Shown here piece by piece: positions 9,667 through 17,796 of a stretch of DNA of 64,000 nt. Numbering within the stretch: the first letter of the stretch is position 1; every line of letters begins with the position of its first letter. The position numbers were made by a program, and so were the translations under genes. Origin of the DNA: Actinosynnema sp040640215 (GTDB lineage Bacteria; Actinomycetota; Actinomycetes; Mycobacteriales; Pseudonocardiaceae); assembly GCF_040640215.1 (NCBI RefSeq), contig NZ_JBFABG010000011.1, positions 210,403 through 274,402 on the forward strand, in the 5' to 3' direction. Under the pieces are notes generated by a model. The model searched no databases. It was not told where the DNA came from and saw nothing but the letters and a program-made list of their open reading frames with translations.

Positions 9667-9756
9667 TCAGATGTGGTGGTAGACGTACCAGCGGTACTCG
9701 GCATCACTCTTGCGGATGTTGAGCGCCACCAGTGCGGCGTGGATGATCCTGGCCAT
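9667..9756 (-). CDS. Putative 29-residue RiPP precursor peptide
   Basis: A 29-codon frame from ATG 9756 with GGGAGGT five bases upstream, the best ribosome site in the neighbourhood. Residues 1-16 form a leader-like amphipathic stretch (MARIIHAALVALNIRK). Residues 17-29 (SDAEYRWYVYHHI) carry Tyr21, Trp23, Tyr24, Tyr26, His27 and His28, an unusual aromatic density. It sits between two P450 genes on the same strand and overlaps the 3' end of the upstream one by 53 nt in another frame. Known P450-RiPP families (atropopeptides such as tryptorubin, biarylitides, cittilin) have the same logic: a tiny precursor with a C-terminal aromatic core beside a P450 that installs C-C, C-N or C-O cross-links. 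The product and exact core are inferred. No peptidase or exporter is visible beside it. Confidence 0.65.
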   Translation of the reverse strand: MARIIHAALVALNIRKSDAEYRWYVYHHI

Positions 9757-10879
9757 GTTCACCTCCCTCTCCCGTGCGGGCACCGTTCGTGCGCAGGGTG
9801 AAGGTCGGTGGTGCGAGCGCCGCCGCGACGTGCGGCCGGTGCCGGCGGGCCTCGACCCGCCACTGCCCGGCCGGGGGCAGCAGCCCCAGCACGTCCTCGA
9901 CCACCTGCACGGCGAAGCCCGCCGCCACGCAGGTGTGGGTGCCCCAGCCGAACGGGATGTACGCCTCCGCACCGCCCGGCGGCATGCCGGCCGACCACCG
10001 CTGCGGGCGGAACTCGTCGGCGTCGGGCCAGAAGCGGCTGTCCCGGTGCACGAGGTAGCTGCACACCACGACCTCGTCGGAGGTCGTCACCTCGGTTCCG
10101 GCCAGCCGGTGGGGTTCGGCGGGGAAACGGCCGAAGTTCCAGGCCACCGGCCGGAGCCGCAACGCCTCGCGCACCACACCGGCCAGGTCGCCGCCCGCTC
10201 CGGGTGCGGTGGCCCGCAGGTAGACCGACCAGCCCAGCAGGAACCCCGTCGAACCCACGACCGCGAACAGGAACGACAGGAACACCTCCGCCAACCGCAC
10301 CAGCGCCGTCCGCGAGGAGTCGTCCGGCGCGGCGGCGGCGAGGACGTCCAGCAGGTCGGCCGGTGCCCGCACGTCCCGGGTGCGCCGGCGGGACAGCTCG
10401 GCCACCAGCGCGCGGCGGACCCTGTACCGCAGCGCGGCCCGCAACAGCACCGGCCGCCGTTCTCGCGCGCCGGCCAGCACCGCGTGCCGGACCACCTGGT
10501 CGACGAGTCGGCGCAGTTCGCCTTCCGGTACCAGCACGTCGCGGAAACACGTGTACAGCAACAGGTTCCCCGCGTCCGGCCATCGGCTGTCCGGCCCGAT
10601 CTCCCGCGCGACGATCGCCGCCAGCCGGTCCGACCGGGCGGTCCAGTGGTCGCGCAGCAGGTTCCGCGCCGCCCGGCCGACCTCCTGCTGCGCCGAACGC
10701 GGCCCGAAGAGGCCCTTGCCGGTCTGGAAGAAGTCCGAGTGCTCCCGGTAGCGCGACCCGGTGTCGGCCAGAACGGCTTTCGCCTCAGCCGGTTCGCCCA
10801 CGTAGAGCACGCCCGGCCCGCGCCGGAAGATCGGCCCGTGGCGGGCACGGAGATCGTCGAGGGTTTCCAGTTCGTCCAC
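9704..10879 (-). CDS. Cytochrome P450, probable partner in the peptide locus
   Basis: A 391-residue P450 if translation starts at GTG 10879 (GGGGCGG upstream); GTG 10915 is an alternative and the frame is open further up. The I-helix region is FLFAVVGSTGFLLGW, ExxR is in VREALRLRPV, and the heme loop is FGWGTHTCVAAG, close to the consensus except for Ala at the usual CxG Gly. It shares the SAGxPPGGxxxYxPFGW segment with the downstream P450, so the two are paralogues. Its last 53 nt overlap the peptide gene, which suggests translational coupling. The likely role is oxidation of the peptide. It would be the first gene of a leftward operon. Confidence 0.78.
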   Translation of the reverse strand: MDELETLDDLRARHGPIFRRGPGVLYVGEPAEAKAVLADTGSRYREHSDFFQTGKGLFGPRSAQQEVGRAARNLLRDHWTARSDRLAAIVAREIGPDSRWPDAGNLLLYTCFRDVLVPEGELRRLVDQVVRHAVLAGARERRPVLLRAALRYRVRRALVAELSRRRTRDVRAPADLLDVLAAAAPDDSSRTALVRLAEVFLSFLFAVVGSTGFLLGWSVYLRATAPGAGGDLAGVVREALRLRPVAWNFGRFPAEPHRLAGTEVTTSDEVVVCSYLVHRDSRFWPDADEFRPQRWSAGMPPGGAEAYIPFGWGTHTCVAAGFAVQVVEDVLGLLPPAGQWRVEARRHRPHVAAALAPPTFTLRTNGARTGEGGEHGQDHPRRTGGAQHPQE

Positions 10880-11296
10880 GTGTCCGCCCCGTCCGGCCGT
10901 TTTTCCACGGACCACAGCAGCTTCGCGCTGTGCGGGCCACGAGGGCAAGCCACCGAATGGCCGGGCCGGACCCGAGAAGTGTCGGAACCCGGTACTCCAG
11001 CCGAAGACCGTGACCTCGCCACGGCGGGCACCGGGGCCGGGGGTTACTCCGTGCCGCCGGCCCGAAAACCGCACGAGTCGTCACCCGACCACCTGCGCGC
11101 CTCGGGCCGGCTGAACCCGGATGTCGCGGTACGAGGAGATCGCTGCCCGGACGAACGCCCCGCCGAGGCCGAGCGGTCGCGGGACGCTGGGTGAGGGACT
11201 TGGTCGTCACGCGGACATCCACCCCGGACCCAGGCGACCGGGGCCGCGCACTCAGCCGCTACCCCGAACCGCCCAGCCCACCACGAGATCCGGTTG
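10880..11296. promoter_or_regulatory. 417-bp upstream region of the P450/peptide operon
   Basis: No gene is convincingly supported here. The stretch separates the leftward P450/peptide genes from the stop of the leftward purine operon. It should hold the promoter for the P450/peptide transcript and perhaps a terminator for guanine deaminase. Open frames on both strands have the Arg/Pro/Gly-rich composition of non-coding high-GC DNA. I could not pick out a convincing promoter by eye. Confidence 0.35.
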
Positions 11297-11773
11297 CTAG
11301 TAGTCGACCCGATCGGGCCGGGACAGCCACGCCGAGAACGGCGCGTTGTCCTGGTCGGTCGTCACCTGCTCCACCGGCAGGCTCCACTCCGCGCGGGGCT
11401 TGCCGAACAGCTCGTGGAACTCGCGGTCGTCGAACCCTGCCGCTGCGGCGTCGTCCCGGTCGGCGGCGTAGACGACCCGGTCCACCCGCGCCCACAGCGC
11501 GGCGGCCAGGCACAGCGGGCACGGCTCGCAGGACGCCACCAGCACGCAGCCGACCAGCTTGAAGTCGCCGATCTCCCGGCAGGCCGCGCGGATCGCGACC
11601 ACCTCGGCGTGCGCGGTCGGGTCGACCGCGGACGTGACCTGGTTGGTGCCGGTGGCGATCACCTCACCGGCCCGGACGATCACCGCGCCGAACGGGCCGC
11701 CGCCGGCGGCGACGTTGCGGGTGGCCAGGTCGATGGACGCCATCAGCCAGGCGTGGTCGGGGGACGTGGTCAC
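11297..11773 (-). CDS. guaD: Guanine deaminase (cytidine deaminase-like fold)
   Basis: A 158-residue zinc deaminase from GTG 11773, with GAGGAG 8 bases upstream. The zinc site is complete: TAHAEVVAIR gives the His and catalytic Glu, and CEPCPLCLAA gives the two Cys ligands. The GFDDREFHELFGKP segment matches GuaD-type guanine deaminases rather than tRNA-adenosine deaminases. It converts guanine to xanthine, the substrate of the xanthine dehydrogenase encoded just upstream in the same operon. Context strongly supports the assignment. Confidence 0.85.
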   Translation of the reverse strand: MTTSPDHAWLMASIDLATRNVAAGGGPFGAVIVRAGEVIATGTNQVTSAVDPTAHAEVVAIRAACREIGDFKLVGCVLVASCEPCPLCLAAALWARVDRVVYAADRDDAAAAGFDDREFHELFGKPRAEWSLPVEQVTTDQDNAPFSAWLSRPDRVDY

Positions 11774-11799
11774 GGTCGTTGCTCCTCGGACGTACCGGC

Positions 11800-14019
11800 T
11801 CAGGTGCCGGTGAGGTGCTCCGGCCGGACCGGCACGCGGGTCAGGGCGAGGCCGGTGGCGGCGCGGATGGCCGCCACGACCGCCGGGGTGGACGAGATGG
11901 TGGGCGGCTCGCCCACACCCCGCACACCGTACGGGGCGTGCGGGTCGGCCAGCTCCAGCACGTCGATGCCCATGGGCGGCACGTCGAGCGCGGTCGGGAT
12001 CAGGTAGTCGGTGAACGACGGGTTGCGCACCCGCCCGTCCTCGGTCCGGATCTCCTCCATCACGGCCAGGCCGAGGCCCTGCGCCGAGCCGCCCTGGATC
12101 TGGCCCAGCACGGCCTGCGGGTTGAGCGCCTTGCCGACGTCCTGCGCGCAGTCCAGCCCGACCACCTTCACCAGCCCGAGCTCCACGTCCACGTCGACCA
12201 CCGCGCGGTGCGCGGCGAACCCGTACTGGACGTGCGCGTTGCCCTGGCCGGTCACCGGGTCGATCGGCTCGGTCGCCCGGTGCCGCCACTCCGCGGTCTC
12301 GTCGACCACCTGGTCGCCGAGGACCGCGACGAGGTCGGTGGTGTCCCGCCCGCCGGCCAGCTCGGCGAGCCTGTCCCGCACCGCCGCGCACGCGGCCTTC
12401 ACCGCGCCGCCGGTGACGTAGGTCTGCCGGGACGCCGAGGTGGAACCGCCGTTGCCGATGCTGGTGTCCATGGGCAGGATCGTCACCCGTCCGACGCCCA
12501 GTTCGGTGCGCACGATCTGCTGCACGACGGTCACCAGCCCCTGGCCGACCTCGCACGCCGCGACGTGCGCGAGCGCGGCGGGTTCGCCGTTGACGACCTG
12601 GAGCCGCACGCGGGCCGTGGAGTAGTCGTCGTAGCCCTCGGAGAAGCAGATGTTCTTCATCCCCACGGCGAACCCGACGCCGCGCACGACGCCTTCGCCG
12701 TGCGTGGTGTTGCCGACGCCACCGGGCATGTCCCGCAGGTCCAGGACGGACGCCGGCGGCGGCAACGGCCGGTCCCGCACCAGTTCCAGCAACCGCGCCA
12801 CGGGTGCGGGCGAGTCGACCACCTGCCCGGTCGGCAACACCGAGCCCTCCGCCATCGCGTTCGCGATCCGCACGTCGACCGGGTCGACGCCCAGCGCCTC
12901 GGCCAGCCCGTCCATCTGGGACTCGTAGGCGAAAGCCGCCTGCACCGCCCCGAACCCGCGCATCGCGCCGCACGGGGGGTTGTTGGTGAACACGCCCCAC
13001 GCGTCGATCTCCACGTTGGGCACGTCGTACGGGCCGACGCCGAGCGTCGCCGCGTTCGCCACCACGGCGGGCGTGCTGGACGTGTACGCGCCGCCGTCGA
13101 GGTACACCTTCGCCTTGACGTACACCAGTTTCCCGGTGCGGTCCGCGCCGTGCTCGTAGTACAGCACCGCCGGGTGCCGGTGGACGTGCCCGTAGAACGA
13201 CTCCTCGCGGTTGTAGACCATCTTGGTCGGCTTGCCGGTGTGCAGCGCGAGCAGGCACGCGTGCACCTGCATCGACAGGTCCTCGCGCCCGCCGAACGCC
13301 CCGCCGACACCGGACAGCGTCAACCGCACCCGCTCGACCGGCACCCCCAGCGCGGACGCCACCTGCGCCTGGTCGACGTGCAGCCACTGGGTGGCGACGT
13401 ACAGGTCCACGCCGCCGTCCTCGGCGGGCACCGCCAACCCGGACTCCGGCCCGAGGAATGCCTGGTCCTGCATCCCGACCTCGTACCGGCCGGTGACGAC
13501 GACGTCCGCCGTCGCCGAGGTGTCGCCGCGCCGGACCGGCACGTGCCGCACGAGGTTCCCGCCGGGGTGCAGCGGGGTGTCCTCCAGCGCGGTCTCCATG
13601 TCCACGACCGGCGTGCGCACCTCGTACTCGACCTTGATGCGCTTCACCGCGCGCAACGCCGTCTCCGGGTGGTCCGCGCCGACCAGCGCGACCGGTTCGC
13701 CCTGGTAGCGCACGACGTCCACGGCCAGCACCGGCTGGTCCTGGCGCTCCAGGCCGTACAGGTTGCGCCCCGGCACGTCCTGGTGGGTCAGCACCGCGTG
13801 CACCCCGGGCACCGCCAGCGCCCCGGACAGGTCCACCGAGACGATCCGGGCGTGCGGGTGCGGGCTGCGCAGGGTCGCGCCCCAGATCATGTCCTCGTGC
13901 CACAGGTCTGAGGCGTAGGCGTACTCGCCGCGCACCTTCAGGGTGCCGTCGGGGCGCTGCGGGCTCGTGCCGATGCCGCCGGACACTGAGGAGGTGAGGA
14001 CGGCCGGGGCCAAGCTCAT
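11800..14019 (-). CDS. Xanthine dehydrogenase, molybdopterin-binding subunit
   Basis: A 739-residue subunit from ATG 14019, preceded by GAGGAGG. It starts in the aldehyde oxidase/xanthine dehydrogenase a/b hammerhead domain (DGTLKVRGEYAYASDLW) and continues with the large molybdopterin-binding domains (VGGAFGGRED, PPCGAMRGFG). It ends with GVRGVGEPPTISSTPA, which carries the conserved catalytic Glu of the family. With the FAD and 2Fe-2S subunits encoded upstream it forms the three-subunit enzyme oxidising hypoxanthine and xanthine to urate. An 82-bp gap separates it from the 2Fe-2S gene. Confidence 0.88.
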   Translation of the reverse strand: MSLAPAVLTSSVSGGIGTSPQRPDGTLKVRGEYAYASDLWHEDMIWGATLRSPHPHARIVSVDLSGALAVPGVHAVLTHQDVPGRNLYGLERQDQPVLAVDVVRYQGEPVALVGADHPETALRAVKRIKVEYEVRTPVVDMETALEDTPLHPGGNLVRHVPVRRGDTSATADVVVTGRYEVGMQDQAFLGPESGLAVPAEDGGVDLYVATQWLHVDQAQVASALGVPVERVRLTLSGVGGAFGGREDLSMQVHACLLALHTGKPTKMVYNREESFYGHVHRHPAVLYYEHGADRTGKLVYVKAKVYLDGGAYTSSTPAVVANAATLGVGPYDVPNVEIDAWGVFTNNPPCGAMRGFGAVQAAFAYESQMDGLAEALGVDPVDVRIANAMAEGSVLPTGQVVDSPAPVARLLELVRDRPLPPPASVLDLRDMPGGVGNTTHGEGVVRGVGFAVGMKNICFSEGYDDYSTARVRLQVVNGEPAALAHVAACEVGQGLVTVVQQIVRTELGVGRVTILPMDTSIGNGGSTSASRQTYVTGGAVKAACAAVRDRLAELAGGRDTTDLVAVLGDQVVDETAEWRHRATEPIDPVTGQGNAHVQYGFAAHRAVVDVDVELGLVKVVGLDCAQDVGKALNPQAVLGQIQGGSAQGLGLAVMEEIRTEDGRVRNPSFTDYLIPTALDVPPMGIDVLELADPHAPYGVRGVGEPPTISSTPAVVAAIRAATGLALTRVPVRPEHLTGT

Positions 14020-14101
14020 CGGGCCTCCTCCAGTCGGGTGTTCGCGGCCCGCAGCGCGCGGGCCAGGTCCGCGCCGCGCGGTTCGTCGACCACGGCGGGC
14101 G

Positions 14102-14569
14102 TCACCGCCGCGCCTTGCGGGCCGCGAGCCGCACCGCGTCCAGGATCTTCTCGTACCCGGTGCAGCGGCACAGGTTCCCGGCGAGCGCCTCCCGGATCTC
14201 CGGGTCACTCGGCTCCGGCACCCGGGTCAGCAGGTCGTGCGCGGCGACCACCAGGCCGGGCGTGCAGAACCCGCACTGCACCGCGCCCGCCTCGACGAAC
14301 GCCTCCTGCACGGGGTCCAGCTCCGCGCCCCGGGCGAGACCCTCGACCGTGCGCACCTCGCGGTCCTGCGCCTGGCCGGCGGCGACCAGGCAGGCGCACA
14401 CCGGGACGCCGTCCAGGTAGACCGTGCACGAGCCGCACTCGCCCTGCTCGCAGGCGTTCTTGGAACCGGGCAGGCCGAGCCGCTCGCGCAGCACGAACAG
14501 CAGGCTCTCGCCCTCCCAGACGTCGTCGGCCCGGAGCCGCTCCCCGTTGACCGTCAGGTGCACGCGCAT
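14102..14569 (-). CDS. Xanthine dehydrogenase, 2Fe-2S subunit
   Basis: A 155-residue protein from ATG 14569. The plant-type ferredoxin cluster motif CEQGECGSC is near residue 40, followed by the helical [2Fe-2S] domain motifs CGFCTPG and LCRCTGYEKI. The size and two-cluster layout match XdhC/PucE-type small subunits. It passes electrons from the molybdenum centre to FAD. It overlaps the upstream FAD-subunit gene by 16 bp, indicating coupled translation. Confidence 0.92.
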   Translation of the reverse strand: MRVHLTVNGERLRADDVWEGESLLFVLRERLGLPGSKNACEQGECGSCTVYLDGVPVCACLVAAGQAQDREVRTVEGLARGAELDPVQEAFVEAGAVQCGFCTPGLVVAAHDLLTRVPEPSDPEIREALAGNLCRCTGYEKILDAVRLAARKARR

Positions 14570-15447
14570 GACCTCAGGCGACCTTCCCGGGTGTAGTCCC
14601 GCCACGCCCAGCCCAGCGTGCGGCGGGCCAGCACGGACAGGGCGTGCTTGCGGTACGCGGCGGTCCCGCGCACGTCGTCGACCGGGCTCGCGGCCAGCGC
14701 GACGAGCTCCCCGAACCGCTGGGCCACCGAGTCCCGCAGCGGCGTCGGCGCTCGCCACTGGTCGGTCGCGGTCAGCTCGCCGGAGAGGAACTCCTCGGCC
14801 TCGACGGCCCGGCGCGGCGTCGGCGCGGCACTGCCCACGGCCGCCCCGACCCGGCCCTCGCCGGGGTGCAGCGCGACCGCGAAGGAGCACACCGCGATCA
14901 CCATCGCGTTGCGCGTGCCCACCTTGGCGAACTGCTGCGGGGCACCGGTCACGGGCAGGTGGACGGCCGCGATCAACTCGTCCGGTGCCAGCGCGTTGCG
15001 CTTGACCCCGAGGTAGAAGGCGGTGGCCGGGATCATCCGCGAGCCGCGCGCGGACACGGCTTCGACCACGGCGTCGGAGGCCAGCAGCACGGGGTGGGCG
15101 TCGCCGGCGGGCGAGGCCGCGCCGAGGTTGCCGCCGACCGTGCCGCGGTTGCGGATCTGCGGCGAGCCGACCGTGCGGGACGCCATCGCCAGCCCCGGCA
15201 GCCGGTCGCCGAGCTCGGCGACGACGCGGCTGTACGGCACCCCCGCGCCCAGGCGCACCACGCCGCCGGACACCGACCACTCGCGCAGCTCGGCGATCCG
15301 GGTCAGGTCCAGCAGCGCGTCCGGGCGGCGGTGGTCGAAGTTGAGCTCCACCATCACGTCCGTACCGCCCGCGAGCGGCAGGGCCGAGGGCCGGTCGGCC
15401 TTGAGCGCCAGCGCCTCGGCGAGGGTGTCGGGTCGGAGGAAGTCCAT
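14554..15447 (-). CDS. Xanthine dehydrogenase, FAD-binding subunit
   Basis: A 297-residue protein from ATG 15447. The FAD-binding motifs of the CO dehydrogenase/xanthine dehydrogenase medium subunit are LAGGTDVMVEL near residue 30 and TVGGNLGAASPAGD near 105. A C-terminal domain contains TAAYRKHALSVLARRTL. It supplies the flavin site that transfers electrons to NAD+ or another acceptor. Its ATG overlaps the HIU hydrolase stop codon (TGATG). Confidence 0.9.
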   Translation of the reverse strand: MDFLRPDTLAEALALKADRPSALPLAGGTDVMVELNFDHRRPDALLDLTRIAELREWSVSGGVVRLGAGVPYSRVVAELGDRLPGLAMASRTVGSPQIRNRGTVGGNLGAASPAGDAHPVLLASDAVVEAVSARGSRMIPATAFYLGVKRNALAPDELIAAVHLPVTGAPQQFAKVGTRNAMVIAVCSFAVALHPGEGRVGAAVGSAAPTPRRAVEAEEFLSGELTATDQWRAPTPLRDSVAQRFGELVALAASPVDDVRGTAAYRKHALSVLARRTLGWAWRDYTREGRLRSCACT

Positions 15448-15743
15448 CAGCCGCCTCGGTAGGTGGAGTACGCGAACGGGGACAGCAGCAGCGGCACGTG
15501 GTGGTGCTCGCCGGGCTCGGTGACCCGGAAGGTCAGCACCACCTCCGGGAAGAACGGGGCCACCTCGCCGGTGTCGAACACCAGCCGGTAGACCCCGGCG
15601 GTGTCGCACGGCCAGCCCGCGATCCGGCCGTCCGGCCCGGTGGTGCCCTCCGCGACGGTCGCGCCGCCGTGCTCCAGCCGGACCCGCAGGCCCGGGGCGG
15701 GCCGGCCGCGCCCGGCGTCGAGCACGTGGGTGCTGATCGTCAC
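15447..15743 (-). CDS. hiuH: 5-hydroxyisourate hydrolase (transthyretin-like)
   Basis: A 98-residue protein from GTG 15743 with GGGAGG upstream. The N-terminal signature ISTHVLDAGRGRPA and the C-terminal YSTYRGG are diagnostic of HIUase. The enzyme hydrolyses 5-hydroxyisourate, the product of urate oxidase, towards allantoin. It is the first gene of the leftward purine operon. No uricase or OHCU decarboxylase gene is present in this window. Confidence 0.92.
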   Translation of the reverse strand: MTISTHVLDAGRGRPAPGLRVRLEHGGATVAEGTTGPDGRIAGWPCDTAGVYRLVFDTGEVAPFFPEVVLTFRVTEPGEHHHVPLLLSPFAYSTYRGG

Positions 15744-16055
15744 TGGTCCTCCCTCGGTGCGTGAGCCGGTGCGCGGAGCGGGCCGCCGCCCGGCCACGGC
15801 GGCGCGGATGAGTCCCAGGCTCCTCCGGTGAGGGCATTCGTGCTTTCCCGCGAACACGATCGGACGAAACTTGATCACCCGGACGACGGGGGAGACGCGC
15901 GTGCCGCCGGTGCGCGGCCCGCTGCGGATGCCGGCACCACGGCTCGACCTGCTGTCGGGCGTGGGTGTCGGGCGTGGGTGTCGGGCGTGGAACTGGTGGA
16001 ACTCGGTGCCCGCGTCGACCTGTACCGGCCCTGCGGTCGGGGTGATACTGGGTCC
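15744..16055. promoter_or_regulatory. 312-bp divergent intergenic region
   Basis: This region separates the leftward purine operon from a rightward small membrane protein, so it must contain the operon promoter. It also holds a short 13-bp tandem repeat (annotated separately). No protein-coding frame here is convincing. No regulator site could be assigned by eye. Confidence 0.4.
15953..15991. repeat. 13-bp tandem repeat, three copies
   Basis: The unit TGTCGGGCGTGGG occurs three times head to tail, the last copy differing in its final base. It lies ~65 bp before the small membrane-protein gene. It could be replication slippage or a binding-site array. Confidence 0.7.
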
Positions 16056-16436
16056 ATGGCCTCCGCGCCGTGGACCACCGTGGCGCTGTACGCGGTCGCC
16101 GCGCTCGCGCCGTCCGCGCTCTGCTGGGCTGCGCTCCGCATCCCCGGGCACCTGCGCCGACCGCGCCGGGAACGCCCCGCGCCGCAGGGACTCCCCGTCG
16201 AGCGGCCGGCGGCCGACCTCGGACGGGTGCGCCGGGCGCTCGCGCAGGTCGAGCCGGGCACGCCGCACGCCCGCCGCGCGGGGGTGCGGCAGGCGTACGA
16301 CGTCCTGCTGACCCTGGCCTGCGCGGCGGTCGGGGTGACCCACCGGCTCGACGTCGTCCCGGAGGGCCTCGACCGCGAGATCGAACGCCTGCGGGTCGAG
16401 GAGTCGTTGCGGGACGCCGGTCTGGCCATCCCCTGA
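16056..16436 (+). CDS. Hypothetical small membrane-anchored protein
   Basis: A 126-residue protein from ATG 16056. An N-terminal hydrophobic helix (VALYAVAALAPSALCWAAL, residues 8-26) is followed by a basic linker (HLRRPRRERP) and a cytoplasmic helical region with VRQAYDVLLTLACAAVGV. I do not recognise the family. It stands alone between the purine operon and the beta-propeller gene. Confidence 0.55.
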   Translation: MASAPWTTVALYAVAALAPSALCWAALRIPGHLRRPRRERPAPQGLPVERPAADLGRVRRALAQVEPGTPHARRAGVRQAYDVLLTLACAAVGVTHRLDVVPEGLDREIERLRVEESLRDAGLAIP

Positions 16437-16660
16437 CCCGCTCGCGCTCGTCACGTCCTCTGTGGACGCTCTCCGGAGCGCGCGGAACGGTTCGCCCGGC
16501 TATTCCGCATTCGGTGCGCATCGCCCGGGAAAGGGCAATACCACTTCGTGCGGTGGTATTGCGACCGGAGCGGCGGCGGTCTCCTCCGTTGACTGTGGAT
16601 GCTTCCCGACGAGGTCCATCAGCGGAAGACTCGCGAAACGGACAACGTAAGGAGTTGGTC

Positions 16661-17578
16661 ATGGCTCGCATGTCCGGTGTGCTGGTCGCGGTGGTGGTCG
16701 GGCTTTCGCTCGTCACCGCCGCGCCCGCCACCGCTGAGAGAGCACACCCGTTCCCCACCGAGTTCTCGTTGCCCGACGGCTTCCGCCCCGAAGGCATCGC
16801 CATCGGCGACACGCCCACCGCGTACCTCGGTTCCCTCGCCGACGGCGACCTGTTCCGGCTGAACCTCAGGACCGGCCGGGGCGAGGTGTTCAGCCAAGGG
16901 CCCGGCACGCCCTCGGTCGGATTGAAGATCGACGACCGGGGACGGCTGTTCGTGGCCGGCGGAACGGCCGGCGACGCCCGGGTCGTGGACTCCCGGAATG
17001 GAGCGATCCTCAAGTCCTACCAATTCGCGGAGTCCGGTGCCTTCGTCAACGACGTGGTGATCACCGACGACGCCGCGTACTTCACCGATTCCAGCAAACC
17101 GGTGCTCTACAAGATCGCGTTCGGTCGGCACGGGAAGCTGCCCGACACCTTCTCGACGGTGCCGCTGACCGGCGATTTCGTGCCCACGCCCGGCTTCAAC
17201 GGCAACGGGATCGCCGAGACCCCGGACCGGAAAGCCCTGCTCGTGGTGCAGAGCAGCACCGGGCAGTTGCACCGGACCGTCGACGGGGTCACGGAGGTCG
17301 TCGACCTCGGCGGCGAGGTGCTCACCGCCGGTGACGGCCTGCTGGTGCGCGGACGCACGCTCTACGTCGTGCAGAACGCGCTCGACTCGGTGGCCGTTTT
17401 CACCTTGAACAGGGCCGGGACCAGCGGAAAGCTGGTGACGAAGATCACCGATCCACGATTTGACGTACCGACCACGGTGGCCGCGTTCGGCAATCGGCTG
17501 TACCTGCCCAACGCGCGGTTCAGCACACCGCCTACCCCGACGACCGCTTATCAGGTGATCGCCGTGCCCAACAGGTGA
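16661..17578 (+). CDS. Secreted SMP-30/gluconolactonase-like beta-propeller protein
   Basis: A 305-residue protein from ATG 16661 with AAGGAG 7 bases upstream. A signal peptide (MSGVLVAVVVGLSLVTAAPATA) is followed by a repeated propeller fold: PDGFRPEGIAIGDTPTAYLG, GLKIDDRGRLFVAGG, FVNDVVITDDAAYFTDSS and GNGIAETPDRKALLVVQ. The asparagine/aspartate positions (NDV, NGI) resemble the metal site of SMP-30-like lactonases. Related actinobacterial proteins are often labelled 'superoxide dismutase' in databases without good reason. Substrate is unknown. Confidence 0.78.
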   Translation: MARMSGVLVAVVVGLSLVTAAPATAERAHPFPTEFSLPDGFRPEGIAIGDTPTAYLGSLADGDLFRLNLRTGRGEVFSQGPGTPSVGLKIDDRGRLFVAGGTAGDARVVDSRNGAILKSYQFAESGAFVNDVVITDDAAYFTDSSKPVLYKIAFGRHGKLPDTFSTVPLTGDFVPTPGFNGNGIAETPDRKALLVVQSSTGQLHRTVDGVTEVVDLGGEVLTAGDGLLVRGRTLYVVQNALDSVAVFTLNRAGTSGKLVTKITDPRFDVPTTVAAFGNRLYLPNARFSTPPTPTTAYQVIAVPNR

Positions 17579-17582
17579 AACG

Positions 17583-17620
17583 CGGGGGGTCGATCGCTGC
17601 AAAGTTCACATCGGCCCCCT
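17583..17620. terminator. Hairpin after the beta-propeller gene
   Basis: A G-rich arm (GGGGGTCGAT) and a near-complementary arm (ATCGGCCCCC) with a 15-nt loop begin about 7 nt after the stop codon. One G-U pair interrupts the stem. It is a plausible intrinsic terminator insulating the conservon downstream. Confidence 0.45.
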
Positions 17621-17796
17621 GTTCGGGGCATCACTCGACTGGGTAACCTCACCGTTGCGCCGTGCAAGTGATCGCTGTCTCTTCGTAATGATGATCTTCT
17701 AGTGTTACCGTTCCGTGGCCGATCGGGTGAAGAGGAGGCAGCGCTCCTAGTGCTGCGCCGACCAGGCGGACCAAGTTCACGAGGCTGCGGAGCACT

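Noticed and set aside
9710..11194. 494-codon frame opposite the second P450
   Set aside because: It is antisense to a P450 with clear ExxR and heme motifs and is composition-typical shadow sequence.
15828..16055. Upstream extension of the small membrane protein to 15828
   Set aside because: The added residues are low complexity, include the tandem repeat, and displace the membrane helix from the N-terminus. ATG 16056 gives a sensible protein.
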